DNA from: Propionibacterium acidifaciens DSM 21887
Lineage (GTDB): Bacteria; Actinomycetota; Actinomycetes; Propionibacteriales; Propionibacteriaceae
Assembly (NCBI RefSeq): GCF_000426605.1
Contig: NZ_AUFR01000030.1
Coordinates: forward strand, 1-35,710
Length of the DNA stretch: 35,710 nt
Reading direction: 5' to 3'
How positions within the stretch are numbered: the stretch's first letter is position 1; each line of letters starts with the position of its first letter. Of this stretch, positions 16,419 through 24,988 are shown one piece after another. A program made the translations under genes and the position numbers. The notes beneath the pieces are model-generated. The model did not search any database, had not been told where the DNA came from, and saw only the letters and a program-made list of their open reading frames with translations.

Positions 16419-16458
16419 GCCGGGGTCCGCGCGCGGCCGGTCGGGCGGTGCGCACGGG

Positions 16459-17397
16459 TCAGCCCACGACCGACGGGGGAGGGGTCCACGGCCTCGCCAG
16501 CGCCCCGTCGTGGAGCGGCCCGGCGCCCCCGTCCCCGGCGTCCAGCAGCTGCGCCAGCAGGGCGCGGGGGCTCTCGGCGGGAGGCAGGCCGCACGAGTCC
16601 GACAGGAGCCGGAAGACCCGCCCGGCGTCCGTGCCGGCCGCCTCCAGACGCCCGAGCGTCACCGCCCCGTCGCGCTTGGCCAGGCGCCGGCCCTCGCTGT
16701 TCACGACGAGACCGACGTGGGCGTACTCCGGCGCCCGGGCGCCGAGGCGCTCGGCGAGCCAGGCCTGGCGAGGGGCCGAGGGGAGCAGATCGGCGTCCCT
16801 CGTCACCTGGGTGACGCCCTGGAGCGCGTCGTCGACGACGACCGCCAGGTTGTAGGCGGGCGTCCCGTCGTTGCGCTGCAGGACGAAGTCGTCCACCTCG
16901 GCGGTGACCTCGCCCGCGAAACGGTCGTGGATCGTCCGGACCGCCCCGCCCGCCCTGACCCGCAGGGCCGCCGGACGAACCGCACGCCGGGCCGCGCGCT
17001 CGACCCCGGACAGCCCCGCGCAGGTGCCGGGGTAGGGGCGCCACTGCCCGTGCGGGGCGCTGGAGGCCTCGGCGATCTCGCGGCGCGTGCAGTAGCACTC
17101 GTAGCGGTCCAGCCCGGACGTCGCGTCCCGGTACAGGTCCAGTCGCTCGCTCTGGCGCACGACCGGCCCGTCCCAGTCCAGGCCGATGGCCTCCAGATCG
17201 CGCAGCTGCCGGTCGGCGACCCCCGGGGCGGCCGCGGCCCGGGCACGGTCGAGGTCCTCGATGCGCACGATGAAGTCCAGCCCGTCCGCGCGGGCGAACA
17301 GCCACGCCAGCAGGGCGGTGCGTAGATTGCCCAGGTGCAGGTCGGAGGTCGGCGAGGGGGCGAAACGGCCCGCCCCGCCGCGGCGGGATGCGTCCAC
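16459..17397 (-). CDS. gluQ: Glutamyl-Q tRNA(Asp) synthetase
   Basis: A 312-residue truncated GluRS-like enzyme that attaches glutamate to the queuosine base of tRNA(Asp) and lacks an anticodon-binding domain. The HIGH-like motif is RFAPSPTSDLHLGNLRTAL (11-29). The zinc ligands expected for GluQ are present as C101 and C103 (CYC), Y122 and C126 (YPGTC). A KMSKS-like RRLAKRDG lies in the C-terminal third. The start is GTG 17397, since the upstream in-frame sequence runs into the divergent pafB promoter region. It is divergent from pafB, occupying the place of pafA in mycobacteria. GluQ requires queuosine tRNA, so the host should make or salvage queuine. Confidence 0.9.
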   Translation of the reverse strand: MDASRRGGAGRFAPSPTSDLHLGNLRTALLAWLFARADGLDFIVRIEDLDRARAAAAPGVADRQLRDLEAIGLDWDGPVVRQSERLDLYRDATSGLDRYECYCTRREIAEASSAPHGQWRPYPGTCAGLSGVERAARRAVRPAALRVRAGGAVRTIHDRFAGEVTAEVDDFVLQRNDGTPAYNLAVVVDDALQGVTQVTRDADLLPSAPRQAWLAERLGARAPEYAHVGLVVNSEGRRLAKRDGAVTLGRLEAAGTDAGRVFRLLSDSCGLPPAESPRALLAQLLDAGDGGAGPLHDGALARPWTPPPSVVG

Positions 17398-17421
17398 CCG
17401 TTCATCGTGGCACGACGCTGG

Positions 17422-17427
17422 TAGCGT
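17422..17427 (+). promoter_or_regulatory. -10 box of a leaderless transcript (pafB)
   Basis: TAGCGT ends 7 bases before the GTG at 17435, with no ribosome site between. A leaderless pafBC-tatAC transcript is the simplest reading. Confidence 0.5.
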
Positions 17428-17434
17428 TCGGACC

Positions 17435-18400
17435 GTGGCGCAACGAACATCCGAGAGGCTCCTCAACCTGACGATCGCCCTGCTCAGCGCCCGTCACTGG
17501 GTGACCAAGGGGCAGCTGCGCGAGCTCGTCACCGACTACCGCCGGATGAGCCCGGTCAACTTCAACCGCACCTTCGAGCGCGACAAGGAGGCCCTCCGCG
17601 CCCTCGGCGTGCCGATAGCGACGGGCAGCGACGAGGCCTTCTTCGAGGACGAGCCCGGCTACCGGATCACCCGCCGCGACTTCGAGCTGCCCCCGGTCGA
17701 CTTCGACGCGGACGAGCTGTCCGCCCTGGCGCTCGCCTCTCGCGTCTGGCGCGAGGCGAGCGCCGCGGACGACACGATCAGCGCCATCGCGAAGCTCCGC
17801 GCCGCCGGCGCCCAGGTCGACTCGCGGCGCTTCGAGGCCCTCGCCCCGCGCATCAGCGCGAGCGAACCGGCCTTCGACGTGTGCTGGCAGGCCACCCTCG
17901 ACCGCACCCGCATCGCCTTCCGCTACCGGGGGGCCGACGAGCTGCGCACCGTCCAGCCGTGGCGCCTCGTCTGGCGGCGCGGCAGCTGGTACCTGCTCGG
18001 CCTGGACGAGGGCAGGGACGCCCCGCGCATGTTCAAGCTCGGCCGCATCAGCTCCGGGCCCACGACGGTCGGCGCCCCCGGCGCCTTCACCGTCCCCGCC
18101 GACGTCGACCTGGGCGGGCTCTCGCGCTCCTTGGAGCCCGCCGGCCCCGACGCCAGCGCCCTCGTCGCCGTGCGCGCCGGCTTCCAGCCCGCGCTGACCA
18201 GGCGCGGAAACCCCGCCGCCGGGCCCGGGGGCCTCGCCCTGCCCGAGGACTTCGCCTGCTGGCGGATCGAGTACTCGTCCCGTGAGGACATCGCCGCGCA
18301 GCTCGCCGCCGCCGGGCCCGACGCCGTCGTCCTCGAGCCCGCCGAGCTGCGCGCCGAGGTCGTGCGCCTGCTCCGGATCAGCGCGAGGAGGCCGGCATGA
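17435..18400 (+). CDS. pafB: WYL-domain transcriptional regulator PafB
   Basis: A 321-residue PafB, which with PafC forms the activator of the LexA-independent DNA damage response in actinobacteria. An N-terminal winged helix-turn-helix (ERLLNLTIALLSARHWVTKGQLRELV, then FNRTFERDKEALRALGVPI) is followed by a WYL domain with SWYLLGLDEG near residue 185 and a C-terminal WCX-type extension. GTG 17435 is chosen for its fit to a leaderless promoter. It overlaps pafC by 4 bases. The pafB-pafC-tatA-tatC-helY order matches M. tuberculosis Rv2096c-Rv2092c, but no pafA (Pup ligase) precedes it, as in relatives without a proteasome. Confidence 0.88.
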   Translation: MAQRTSERLLNLTIALLSARHWVTKGQLRELVTDYRRMSPVNFNRTFERDKEALRALGVPIATGSDEAFFEDEPGYRITRRDFELPPVDFDADELSALALASRVWREASAADDTISAIAKLRAAGAQVDSRRFEALAPRISASEPAFDVCWQATLDRTRIAFRYRGADELRTVQPWRLVWRRGSWYLLGLDEGRDAPRMFKLGRISSGPTTVGAPGAFTVPADVDLGGLSRSLEPAGPDASALVAVRAGFQPALTRRGNPAAGPGGLALPEDFACWRIEYSSREDIAAQLAAAGPDAVVLEPAELRAEVVRLLRISARRPA

Positions 18401-19410
18401 GCACGAGTGCGGAGCAGGTCCAGCGCATGCTCGTCGAGGTCCCCTACCTCATGACCAACCCCGGCATCGGCGTCGACGAGGCCGCCGAGGCCTTCGGCAT
18501 CACCCCCGCGCAGCTCGGCAGGGACCTCCAGGCCCTGTGGATGTGCGGTCTGCCCGGCCAGGGCGGGGGAGACCTCATCGAGATCGACATGGACGCCGTC
18601 GAGGACAGCGGCGTCATCCGACTGGGCAACGCCGACTACCTCTCCCGCCCCATGCGCTTCACCCCCGACGAGGCGACGAGCCTCGTCGTCGCCCTCGAGG
18701 CCGTCGCCGAGCTCGCCACCGGGGAGCTGTCCGAGGCCGCGACCCGGGCCCGGCGCACCCTCGAGGACCTCGTTGCCGGCGCACCGGCCGACCGCGTCGA
18801 GCTGCGCCTCTCCACGGGCGACGACGCCGTGCGCGCCGGCCTCCGCCGGGCCATCGGGACGGGCTCGCGGGTGCGCCTCGTCTACGACAACGCCAGCCGC
18901 GGCAGGACGACGCGCCCGCTCGTCGACCCGGCCGTCATCGAGACGCGCGGGGGCATCGCCTACCTCCACGCGTGGTCGTCCGGCCGGGAGACGGACGGGG
19001 ACGCCCCCGGGGGCACGGGCGGCGCCCGGCCCGGCTGGCGCACCTACCGGCTCGACCGCATCACCGGGGTCGAGGAGACCGGCGAACCGGCCGCCGACCA
19101 CGGCGAGGCGCCCGTCCAGCGGCCATGGTTCGACGACGCCCAGCAGACCGTCACCCTCGACCTGGCCGCCCCGGCCCGCTGGATCGTCGAGTACTGCCCC
19201 ACGACGAGCGTCACCGAGCTGGCGGACGGGGCCGTGCGGGTCGTCCTGCCGGTCGGAGACCCGGGCTGGGTGAGTGGGCTGCTACTGCGCCTGGGCGACC
19301 GGGTGCTCGCCGTCGAGCCCGCCGCGGCGGCCGAGGGGGCGCGCGAGCGCGCCCTGGCCGGGCTGGAGCTGAACCGAGAGCTCTTTGGTGAATCCGCGTA
19401 CTCTGGCTGA
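18397..19410 (+). CDS. pafC: WYL-domain transcriptional regulator PafC
   Basis: A 337-residue partner of PafB. The N-terminus (VQRMLVEVPYLMTNPGIGVDEAAEAFGITPAQLGRDLQALWMCGLP) is the DeoR-like winged helix; the following MRFTPDEATSLVVALEAVAELA and the WYL region (GIAYLHAWS, then TYRLDRITGVE) fit PafC. The WYL signature itself is degenerate (AYLHAW), as usual for PafC. The ATG starts inside the last codons of pafB. The gene ends 122 bases before tatA. PafBC sense DNA-damage-related single-stranded DNA according to published work; nothing in the sequence shows the ligand. Confidence 0.88.
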   Translation: MSTSAEQVQRMLVEVPYLMTNPGIGVDEAAEAFGITPAQLGRDLQALWMCGLPGQGGGDLIEIDMDAVEDSGVIRLGNADYLSRPMRFTPDEATSLVVALEAVAELATGELSEAATRARRTLEDLVAGAPADRVELRLSTGDDAVRAGLRRAIGTGSRVRLVYDNASRGRTTRPLVDPAVIETRGGIAYLHAWSSGRETDGDAPGGTGGARPGWRTYRLDRITGVEETGEPAADHGEAPVQRPWFDDAQQTVTLDLAAPARWIVEYCPTTSVTELADGAVRVVLPVGDPGWVSGLLLRLGDRVLAVEPAAAAEGARERALAGLELNRELFGESAYSG

Positions 19411-19532
19411 CAGGCACTGCGGGCGGCTGGGCGCCGCCTGGACCGGTGCCGATGACACGAGCGGCGTCGACGTCGGCGACCGCACAGCACCCGTCGGCGC
19501 CGCCGGCGGTCCCTCTTCAAGGAGACACGACA

Positions 19533-19808
19533 ATGAATCTCGGCTGGCAGGAACTCCTCATCCTCTTGGGAATCGTCATCCTGCTCTTCGGCGGCACCAG
19601 GCTGGCCGGTCTCGGTCGGGCCTCCGGCAAGGCCATCCGCGAGTTCAAGGAGGAGACCGAGGGGCTCAACGCCACGAAGGGGCCCGGGGGCGCGGCCGCC
19701 GTGACGCCGGCCCCCGACGAGGAGCAGCCGGCCCGGCCCGCCGAGCAGTCCTCGCCGCCCGAGACCCCCGAGGGCGAGGCCACGAACCGGGCCGCAGAGG
19801 GCGCCTGA
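19533..19808 (+). CDS. tatA: Twin-arginine translocase subunit TatA
   Basis: A 91-residue TatA that forms the pore for folded proteins. One N-terminal membrane helix (LGWQELLILLGIVILLFGG, 3-21) is followed by the hinge and amphipathic helix (LGRASGKAIREFKEE) and an acidic, Pro-rich tail. ATG 19533 is supported by AAGGAG 8 bases upstream. It is next to tatC (16 bases between). No TatB is seen here. Confidence 0.93.
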   Translation: MNLGWQELLILLGIVILLFGGTRLAGLGRASGKAIREFKEETEGLNATKGPGGAAAVTPAPDEEQPARPAEQSSPPETPEGEATNRAAEGA

Positions 19809-19824
19809 GGCCCCCGGGCGCGAC

Positions 19825-20709
19825 ATGGCCACCACGATCGACCAGGGGCGGGCCGACTCCGGGCGCGCCGGGCGTCGGCGGCGCCACATCCTGCCCGAGT
19901 CCTGGCGCCCCCCTGAGATCTCCGAGGACGGCTCGATGGAGCTCGTCGACCATCTCCGCGAGCTGCGCTACCGCATCCTCGTGTCGATCGTCGCCGTCGT
20001 CGTCGCCGCCCTGGCCTGCTTCATCTTCTTCGACCCCCTCGTCGCGGTCTTCTTCCACCCGATCAACACCGCGATCGACGCCTACCGGGCGAGCAACCCC
20101 GACGCTCAGGTGGCCATCACCACCTCGAACATCACCGGCGGCTTCACGCTGTGGATGAAGATCCCCGTCGTCGCCGGGTTCATCCTCTCGTGCCCGGTGT
20201 GGCTCTACCAGCTGTGGCGCTTCATCGCCCCAGGCCTGCTCGCCAACGAGCGCCGGGCCGCGCTGAGCTTCCTCGGACCGTCCATCCCGCTGTTCCTCGC
20301 CGGGGTCGTGCTCGGCTACTGGATCTGCCCCAAGGGATTCACCGTCCTGCTGCAGTTCAACCCCTCGGGCGTCACCAACCTCAACGACGCCAACGAGTTC
20401 CTCACCTTCGAGATGACCCTGCTGCTCGTCTTCGGCCTGAGCTTCCTGCTGCCGGTCGTGCTCGTCATGCTCGACCGCCTCGGCATCATCACCGGCGCCG
20501 GGCTGGCCAAGTACCGCACCGTCGCCGTCTTCGGTTGCTTCCTCTTCGCGGCCGTGGCGACGCCCTCGACGGACCCGATCTCGATGTCCGTCCTCGCGCT
20601 GCCCATGTCGGCCCTCTACGTCATCGCCGAGATCCTCTGCAAGCGCAACGACCGGCGCCGGGCCGCGCGGCTCGACGCAGCAGGGGACGCCGGCCCCTCG
20701 GGGGGCTGA
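19825..20709 (+). CDS. tatC: Twin-arginine translocase subunit TatC
   Basis: A 294-residue TatC, the receptor for twin-arginine signal peptides. After a basic tail come the conserved MELVDHLRELRYRILVSIV (38-56) and six membrane helices, with the family loop sequence YQLWRFIAPGLLANERR around residue 130 and the ATPSTDPISM segment near the end. With tatA it forms a minimal translocase that could export the sugar-binding protein at 10224-11603, whose signal has a twin arginine. Confidence 0.95.
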   Translation: MATTIDQGRADSGRAGRRRRHILPESWRPPEISEDGSMELVDHLRELRYRILVSIVAVVVAALACFIFFDPLVAVFFHPINTAIDAYRASNPDAQVAITTSNITGGFTLWMKIPVVAGFILSCPVWLYQLWRFIAPGLLANERRAALSFLGPSIPLFLAGVVLGYWICPKGFTVLLQFNPSGVTNLNDANEFLTFEMTLLLVFGLSFLLPVVLVMLDRLGIITGAGLAKYRTVAVFGCFLFAAVATPSTDPISMSVLALPMSALYVIAEILCKRNDRRRAARLDAAGDAGPSGG

Positions 20710-20725
20710 GCCCGGCCCGCAGGTC

Positions 20726-21601
20726 TCAGCCGGTCTCCCGGTCCAGGTCGAACCAGCTGCTCGTGAACCGGGCGAAACCGTCCTCGGCGTTCGACGGGGC
20801 GATCCAGTCCGCGACCCGGCGCGTGTCGGCGCAGCCGTTGCCCATCGCCACGCCCACGCCGGCGCGCTCGACCATCCCCGTGTCGTTCTCCGCGTCGCCG
20901 AAGGCCATGACGGCCCCCGTCCCGAGCCCGAGGGCCTCCGCCAGGCGGTCCAGGCCGAGGGTCTTGTCGACGCCGGGGGCCATGAACTCGATGAGATTCG
21001 GTCCGGTCCTGACGCCGACCACCCGCGGGTCCTCCCAGCGGGCCGTGCGCTCGACGAGCAGGTCCATCCGGGCCGGGTCGCAGAAGATGTGGAGCTTGGC
21101 CTGCGGGACGTCGAGGAGGCGCCCGAAGTCGGGCTCCTCGCGGACCGTCACGCGCGCCCAGGCGACCATCTCGTCCATGAGCCCGGTGACCTCCGGGGTT
21201 AGGAAGACGCCGTCCTCGACGATCGAGAAGGCCACGGGCAGGTCGGCGAAGAAGGCCATGACCTCGCGGAACAGCCCCGCCTCGACGAAGTGGCCGCGGC
21301 GCACCCGGCCGGTGCGCAGGTCCTGGAACTCCGAGCCGTTCATGCCCGAGACGAAGTCGACGAGCTCCGTGATGCCCCACTGCGCCATGAGGCGCCCGAT
21401 CGAGACGAGGTCGCGGCCCGAGGCGATGCAGAAGGGGACGCCCGCCGCGTGCAGGGCCTCCAGCGCGGCGCGGGTGCGCTCGCTCACCCAGGACGTCGGG
21501 TCGAGCAGGGTGCCGTCCAGATCGGACATGACGGCGCGGATCGCGCCGCGCTCGACGGCCGGCGGCAGGCCGCCCGGGGAGAACTCCACTGCGCTCACCA
21601 C
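20726..21601 (-). CDS. HAD-family phosphatase (Cof type)
   Basis: A 291-residue haloacid dehalogenase-like hydrolase of the Cof/YidA group, which dephosphorylates small metabolites such as sugar phosphates. Motif I is SDLDGTLLD (about 26-34), motif II is in CIASGRDL, the Lys of motif III is in VDKTLGLDRL, and motif IV is GDAENDTGM. A C2B-type cap domain lies between motifs II and III. The start is one of two adjacent GTG codons (21601 or 21598). It converges with tatC (16 bases apart) and is divergent from helY. Substrate unknown. Confidence 0.9.
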   Translation of the reverse strand: MVSAVEFSPGGLPPAVERGAIRAVMSDLDGTLLDPTSWVSERTRAALEALHAAGVPFCIASGRDLVSIGRLMAQWGITELVDFVSGMNGSEFQDLRTGRVRRGHFVEAGLFREVMAFFADLPVAFSIVEDGVFLTPEVTGLMDEMVAWARVTVREEPDFGRLLDVPQAKLHIFCDPARMDLLVERTARWEDPRVVGVRTGPNLIEFMAPGVDKTLGLDRLAEALGLGTGAVMAFGDAENDTGMVERAGVGVAMGNGCADTRRVADWIAPSNAEDGFARFTSSWFDLDRETG

Positions 21602-21730
21602 CCGATCCTCTCACGGCCCGACTCCCGGGGAGCCCGGACGGCACCCGGGTTCCCGGGACGGCCCGGCGCGCCCGGGGACCCGGCCGGCGGCGCGCCGCCC
21701 GCCGTGCCGCGGGCCGCCGACGGCGCCCTC

Positions 21731-21736
21731 TACGCT
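21731..21736 (+). promoter_or_regulatory. -10 box of a leaderless transcript (helY)
   Basis: TACGCT ends 7 bases before the GTG at 21744 and no ribosome site is visible, so the message is probably leaderless. Confidence 0.5.
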
Positions 21737-21743
21737 GGATGCC

Positions 21744-24548
21744 GTGAGTGACGAGCGGACCAGCCGACCCCGGAGCCCCGGCCGCAGCGAGCGCCTCGAC
21801 GCGTTCATGGCCGGCTACGACTTCGACTTCGACCCGTTCCAGCTCGAGGCCTGCGCCGCCCTCGACGCCGGACACGGCGTGCTCGTCGCCGCGCCCACGG
21901 GCTCCGGCAAGACGGTCGTCGGCGAGTACGCCTGCCACGCCGCCCTCGCCGAGGGCCGCCGCTGCTTCTACACCACGCCCATCAAGGCCCTGAGCAACCA
22001 GAAGTACCACGACCTGGTGGCCCGCCACGGCGCCGGGAGCGTCGGCCTGCTCACCGGCGACGTCTCCGTCAACGGCGACGCGCCCCTCGTCGTCATGACC
22101 ACCGAGGTGCTGCGCAACATGCTCTACGCGGACTCGCGCTCCCTCGACGCCCTCGGCCACGTCGTCCTCGACGAGGTGCACTACCTGTCGGACCGCTTCC
22201 GGGGCGCCGTCTGGGAGGAGGTCATCCTCGGCCTGGCGCCGTCGGTCCAGATCGTCTCGCTGTCGGCCACCGTGAGCAACGCCGAGGAGTTCGGGCAGTG
22301 GCTCGACACCGTCCGGGGGCACGTCGACGTCATCGTCTGGGAGCGGCGGCCGGTGCCGCTGCAGCAGCACGTCATGGCCGGACGCGAGATCCACGACCTC
22401 TTCGACGGCGACCACCGGGTCAACCCGCGCCTGGTGCAGCTGGCCCGCGAGGAGGCCCGTCAGATGCGCGATGACTCGCGCCGGCCCCGCGGACGCTCCG
22501 GCCGCGGCAGGCGGCGCGTCGCCTACGGCTCCGGCCGGTTCGGCGGGGGCGCCAGCGGCGAGTACGTCGCCCGGCACTCCCGCCGGGGATCCCCGACGCC
22601 CAGCCGCTCGGCGGTCGTCGTCGCGCTCCAGCGCGCCGGGCTGCTGCCCGCCATCTGCTTCGTCTTCAGCCGCTCCGGTTGCGACGCCGCCGTGCGCCAG
22701 CTGGTCCGTTCCGGCATCCGCCTCACGAGCCGCGAGGAGGCCGCCGAGCTCGAGCGCATCGCCCGCCGCCGCGGCGCCGGGCTGGACGGGGACGACCGCC
22801 GCGCCCTCGGCTGGGACGGCTTCGTCGAGGCCCTGCGCCGCGGCGTCGCGGCCCACCACGCCGGCCTCCTGCCGGTCCTCAAGGAGATCGTCGAGGAGGC
22901 CTTCACCCGGGGGCTGCTCAAAGTCATCTTCGCCACCGAGACGCTCGCGCTGGGCATCAACATGCCCGCCCGCACCGTCGTCCTCGAGCGCCTCGTCAAG
23001 TACAACGGTCAGACCCACGCCGACATCACGCCGGGGGAGTACACCCAGCTCACCGGCCGCGCGGGCCGTCGCGGCATCGACACCCAGGGCCACGCCGTCG
23101 TGCTGTGGCAGCCGGGCATGGACCCGCGCGCCGTCGCCGGCCTGGCCAGCACGCGCACCTACCCGCTGCGCTCCAGCTTCGCGCCGAACTACAACATGGC
23201 CGTCAACCTCGTGCACGGCGTCGGCAGGGCCCGGGCCCGCGCCCTGCTCGAGCAGAGCTTCGCCCAGTTCCAGACCGATCGGCGCGTCGTGGAGCTCTCG
23301 CGCCGCGACGACGACGTCACCGAGCAGATCGGGCGCGCCTGGGCCGAAGCGGCCTGCGACAGGGGCGACATCGCCGAGTACGCCCGCATGCGCGAACGCG
23401 TGGGCGGGCTGGAGAAGGAGATCTCGCGCACCCGCAGGCGGGACCGGCGCGCCGAGATCGACGACTCCCTCGAACGCCTCGCCCCCGGCGACCTCTGCTG
23501 GTCCCACGGCGAACGCCACGACGGCTGGATCCTCGTCGTCGCCCCGGGCGGCCGCGGCCCCGACGGGCCGGGCCCGCTCGTCATGACGGCCGGGCACCGG
23601 CTCGTGCGGCTGCGCGCCCGCGACGTCGCCGCGCCGCTCGTCGCCACGAGCAGGGTGCGCGTGCCCAGACGCTTCGACCGCCACAGCGCCGCGGACCGCC
23701 GGGCGCTGGCCCGCTCCTTCGACGCCCGCACCGCCGAGCTCGACGAACGGCCCCGTGCCACGTCCGCGCCTCGGCCCGATGCCGAGCTGACGGCCGAGGT
23801 CGAGCGGCTGCGCGCCGGGCTCGCGGGCCACCCGTGCCACGACTGCCCCGACCGCGAACTGCACGCCCGGGCCGCCGAGCGGGCGCTGCGCCTGGAGCGC
23901 TCCGTCGCGGGGGCCGGCCGGCGCGCCGGCGAGGCCCGCAGCTCCATCGCCGCCCGCTTCGACCGCATCTGCGCCGTCCTCGACTCGCTCGGCTACCTCG
24001 ACCCCGGGCACCCCGACGAGATCACGCCCGCCGGCGCCCTGCTCTCCCGCATCTACGGCGAGCTCGACCTCGTGATCGCCGAGGCCGTCCGGGCCGGCGC
24101 GCTGGCCGACCTGCCGGTCCCCGCGCTGGCCGCCGTGCTCAGCACCCTCGTCCACGAGCCCCGCCCGGGTTCGGGCCGGCCGGCGCGCAGGATGCCCGAC
24201 GAGGCCTCCGAGAACGCCCAGCGCGCGCTGCGCGACGTCTGGCGTCGGGTGGGCCTGGTCGAGCGCGACAACCGCGTCGAACGGTCCCGCCCCCTCGACA
24301 TGGGCTTCGCCGAACCGGTCTTCGAGTGGGCCCGCGGCGCCGGCCTGGCGGAGGTGCTCGACGGGGCCGAGCTGACGGCCGGCGACTTCGTGCGCTGGAC
24401 CCGCCAGGTCATCGACCTGGCCGACCAGCTCGCGAACGCCCCGGGCGTCGGCGCGCTCGGCCCGGCCGGGCTCGTCGCCTCCTGCCGGGGCGTGGTCGGC
24501 GCGCTGCGCCGCGACATCGTCGACGTCGACCGGAGCGGCCTGGGCTGA
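21744..24548 (+). CDS. helY: Ski2-like DEVH-box RNA helicase HelY
   Basis: A 934-residue superfamily 2 helicase of the Ski2/Mtr4 group, an ATP-driven RNA unwinding enzyme. Motif I is APTGSGKT (50-57), the DExH box is DEVH (143-146), motif III is SLSATVSN, and motif VI is TGRAGRRGID. An Arg/Gly-rich insert (about 235-275) separates the two RecA lobes; the DSHCT domain of the family is at the C-terminus, ending with FVRWTRQVIDLADQLANAP. GTG 21744 fits the leaderless promoter. Its position after tatC matches M. tuberculosis Rv2092c. Confidence 0.9.
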   Translation: MSDERTSRPRSPGRSERLDAFMAGYDFDFDPFQLEACAALDAGHGVLVAAPTGSGKTVVGEYACHAALAEGRRCFYTTPIKALSNQKYHDLVARHGAGSVGLLTGDVSVNGDAPLVVMTTEVLRNMLYADSRSLDALGHVVLDEVHYLSDRFRGAVWEEVILGLAPSVQIVSLSATVSNAEEFGQWLDTVRGHVDVIVWERRPVPLQQHVMAGREIHDLFDGDHRVNPRLVQLAREEARQMRDDSRRPRGRSGRGRRRVAYGSGRFGGGASGEYVARHSRRGSPTPSRSAVVVALQRAGLLPAICFVFSRSGCDAAVRQLVRSGIRLTSREEAAELERIARRRGAGLDGDDRRALGWDGFVEALRRGVAAHHAGLLPVLKEIVEEAFTRGLLKVIFATETLALGINMPARTVVLERLVKYNGQTHADITPGEYTQLTGRAGRRGIDTQGHAVVLWQPGMDPRAVAGLASTRTYPLRSSFAPNYNMAVNLVHGVGRARARALLEQSFAQFQTDRRVVELSRRDDDVTEQIGRAWAEAACDRGDIAEYARMRERVGGLEKEISRTRRRDRRAEIDDSLERLAPGDLCWSHGERHDGWILVVAPGGRGPDGPGPLVMTAGHRLVRLRARDVAAPLVATSRVRVPRRFDRHSAADRRALARSFDARTAELDERPRATSAPRPDAELTAEVERLRAGLAGHPCHDCPDRELHARAAERALRLERSVAGAGRRAGEARSSIAARFDRICAVLDSLGYLDPGHPDEITPAGALLSRIYGELDLVIAEAVRAGALADLPVPALAAVLSTLVHEPRPGSGRPARRMPDEASENAQRALRDVWRRVGLVERDNRVERSRPLDMGFAEPVFEWARGAGLAEVLDGAELTAGDFVRWTRQVIDLADQLANAPGVGALGPAGLVASCRGVVGALRRDIVDVDRSGLG

Positions 24549-24587
24549 CGGGGCCCCGCGGGGCTGGCAGGAGCCGGCCCGGCGGGC

Positions 24588-24593
24588 CAGAAT
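24588..24593 (+). promoter_or_regulatory. Possible -10 box of a leaderless transcript (ABM gene)
   Basis: CAGAAT, one base off TAGAAT, ends 6 bases before the ATG at 24600. The first base deviates from consensus, so the call is weaker than for the neighbours. Confidence 0.35.
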
Positions 24594-24599
24594 GGGCCC

Positions 24600-24929
24600 A
24601 TGATCGCGATCACTGTCAAGTGGGACGTCAAGCCCGAGTATTCCGCCGACTTCATGGAGCTGACCAGGGAGTTCACCGAGGCCTGCCGTGCCGAGCCCGG
24701 CTGCCTGTGGTTCGAGTGGGCCAGGTCCGTCGAGACCCCCGACCAGTACATCCTCGTCGAGGCCTACCGGGACGCGGCGGCCGGCAAGGAGCACGTCGAG
24801 TCCGAGCACTTCCGCACGGCCATGGCCACCCAGGGCCAGTACGCGGCCCGCCGCCCGCAGGTCGTCTCCGTCTCCACCGAGCAGCAGGGATGGGCCCCGC
24901 TCGGCGAGATCATCATGCCGGACCAGTGA
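24600..24929 (+). CDS. Antibiotic biosynthesis monooxygenase (ABM) domain protein
   Basis: A 109-residue single-domain protein with the ABM ferredoxin-like fold. It opens with IAITVKWDVKPEYSADFMELTREF, then GCLWFEWARSVETPDQYILVEAYRD and the His-containing HVESEHFRTAM, all family features. Such proteins act as small monooxygenases (quinone or heme-related) or have no known substrate; YgiN-type quinol monooxygenase is the nearest broad comparison. The C-terminal QQGWAPLGEI extends beyond the minimal domain. It stands between helY and hisF with no functional link that I can see. Confidence 0.8.
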   Translation: MIAITVKWDVKPEYSADFMELTREFTEACRAEPGCLWFEWARSVETPDQYILVEAYRDAAAGKEHVESEHFRTAMATQGQYAARRPQVVSVSTEQQGWAPLGEIIMPDQ

Positions 24930-24976
24930 GCCCCGGGGCCGGCGGCCGGGCGCGCCGCGCCCGTCCACGGCCCCGC

Positions 24977-24982
24977 TAGGCT
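24977..24982 (+). promoter_or_regulatory. -10 box of a leaderless transcript (hisF)
   Basis: TAGGCT ends exactly 6 bases before the ATG at 24989, without a ribosome site. Confidence 0.55.
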
Positions 24983-24988
24983 GTGCCC

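Noticed and set aside
16419-16458. Possible terminator between the FKBP and gluQ stops
   Set aside because: The 40-base gap is GC-rich but I could not draw a convincing stem.
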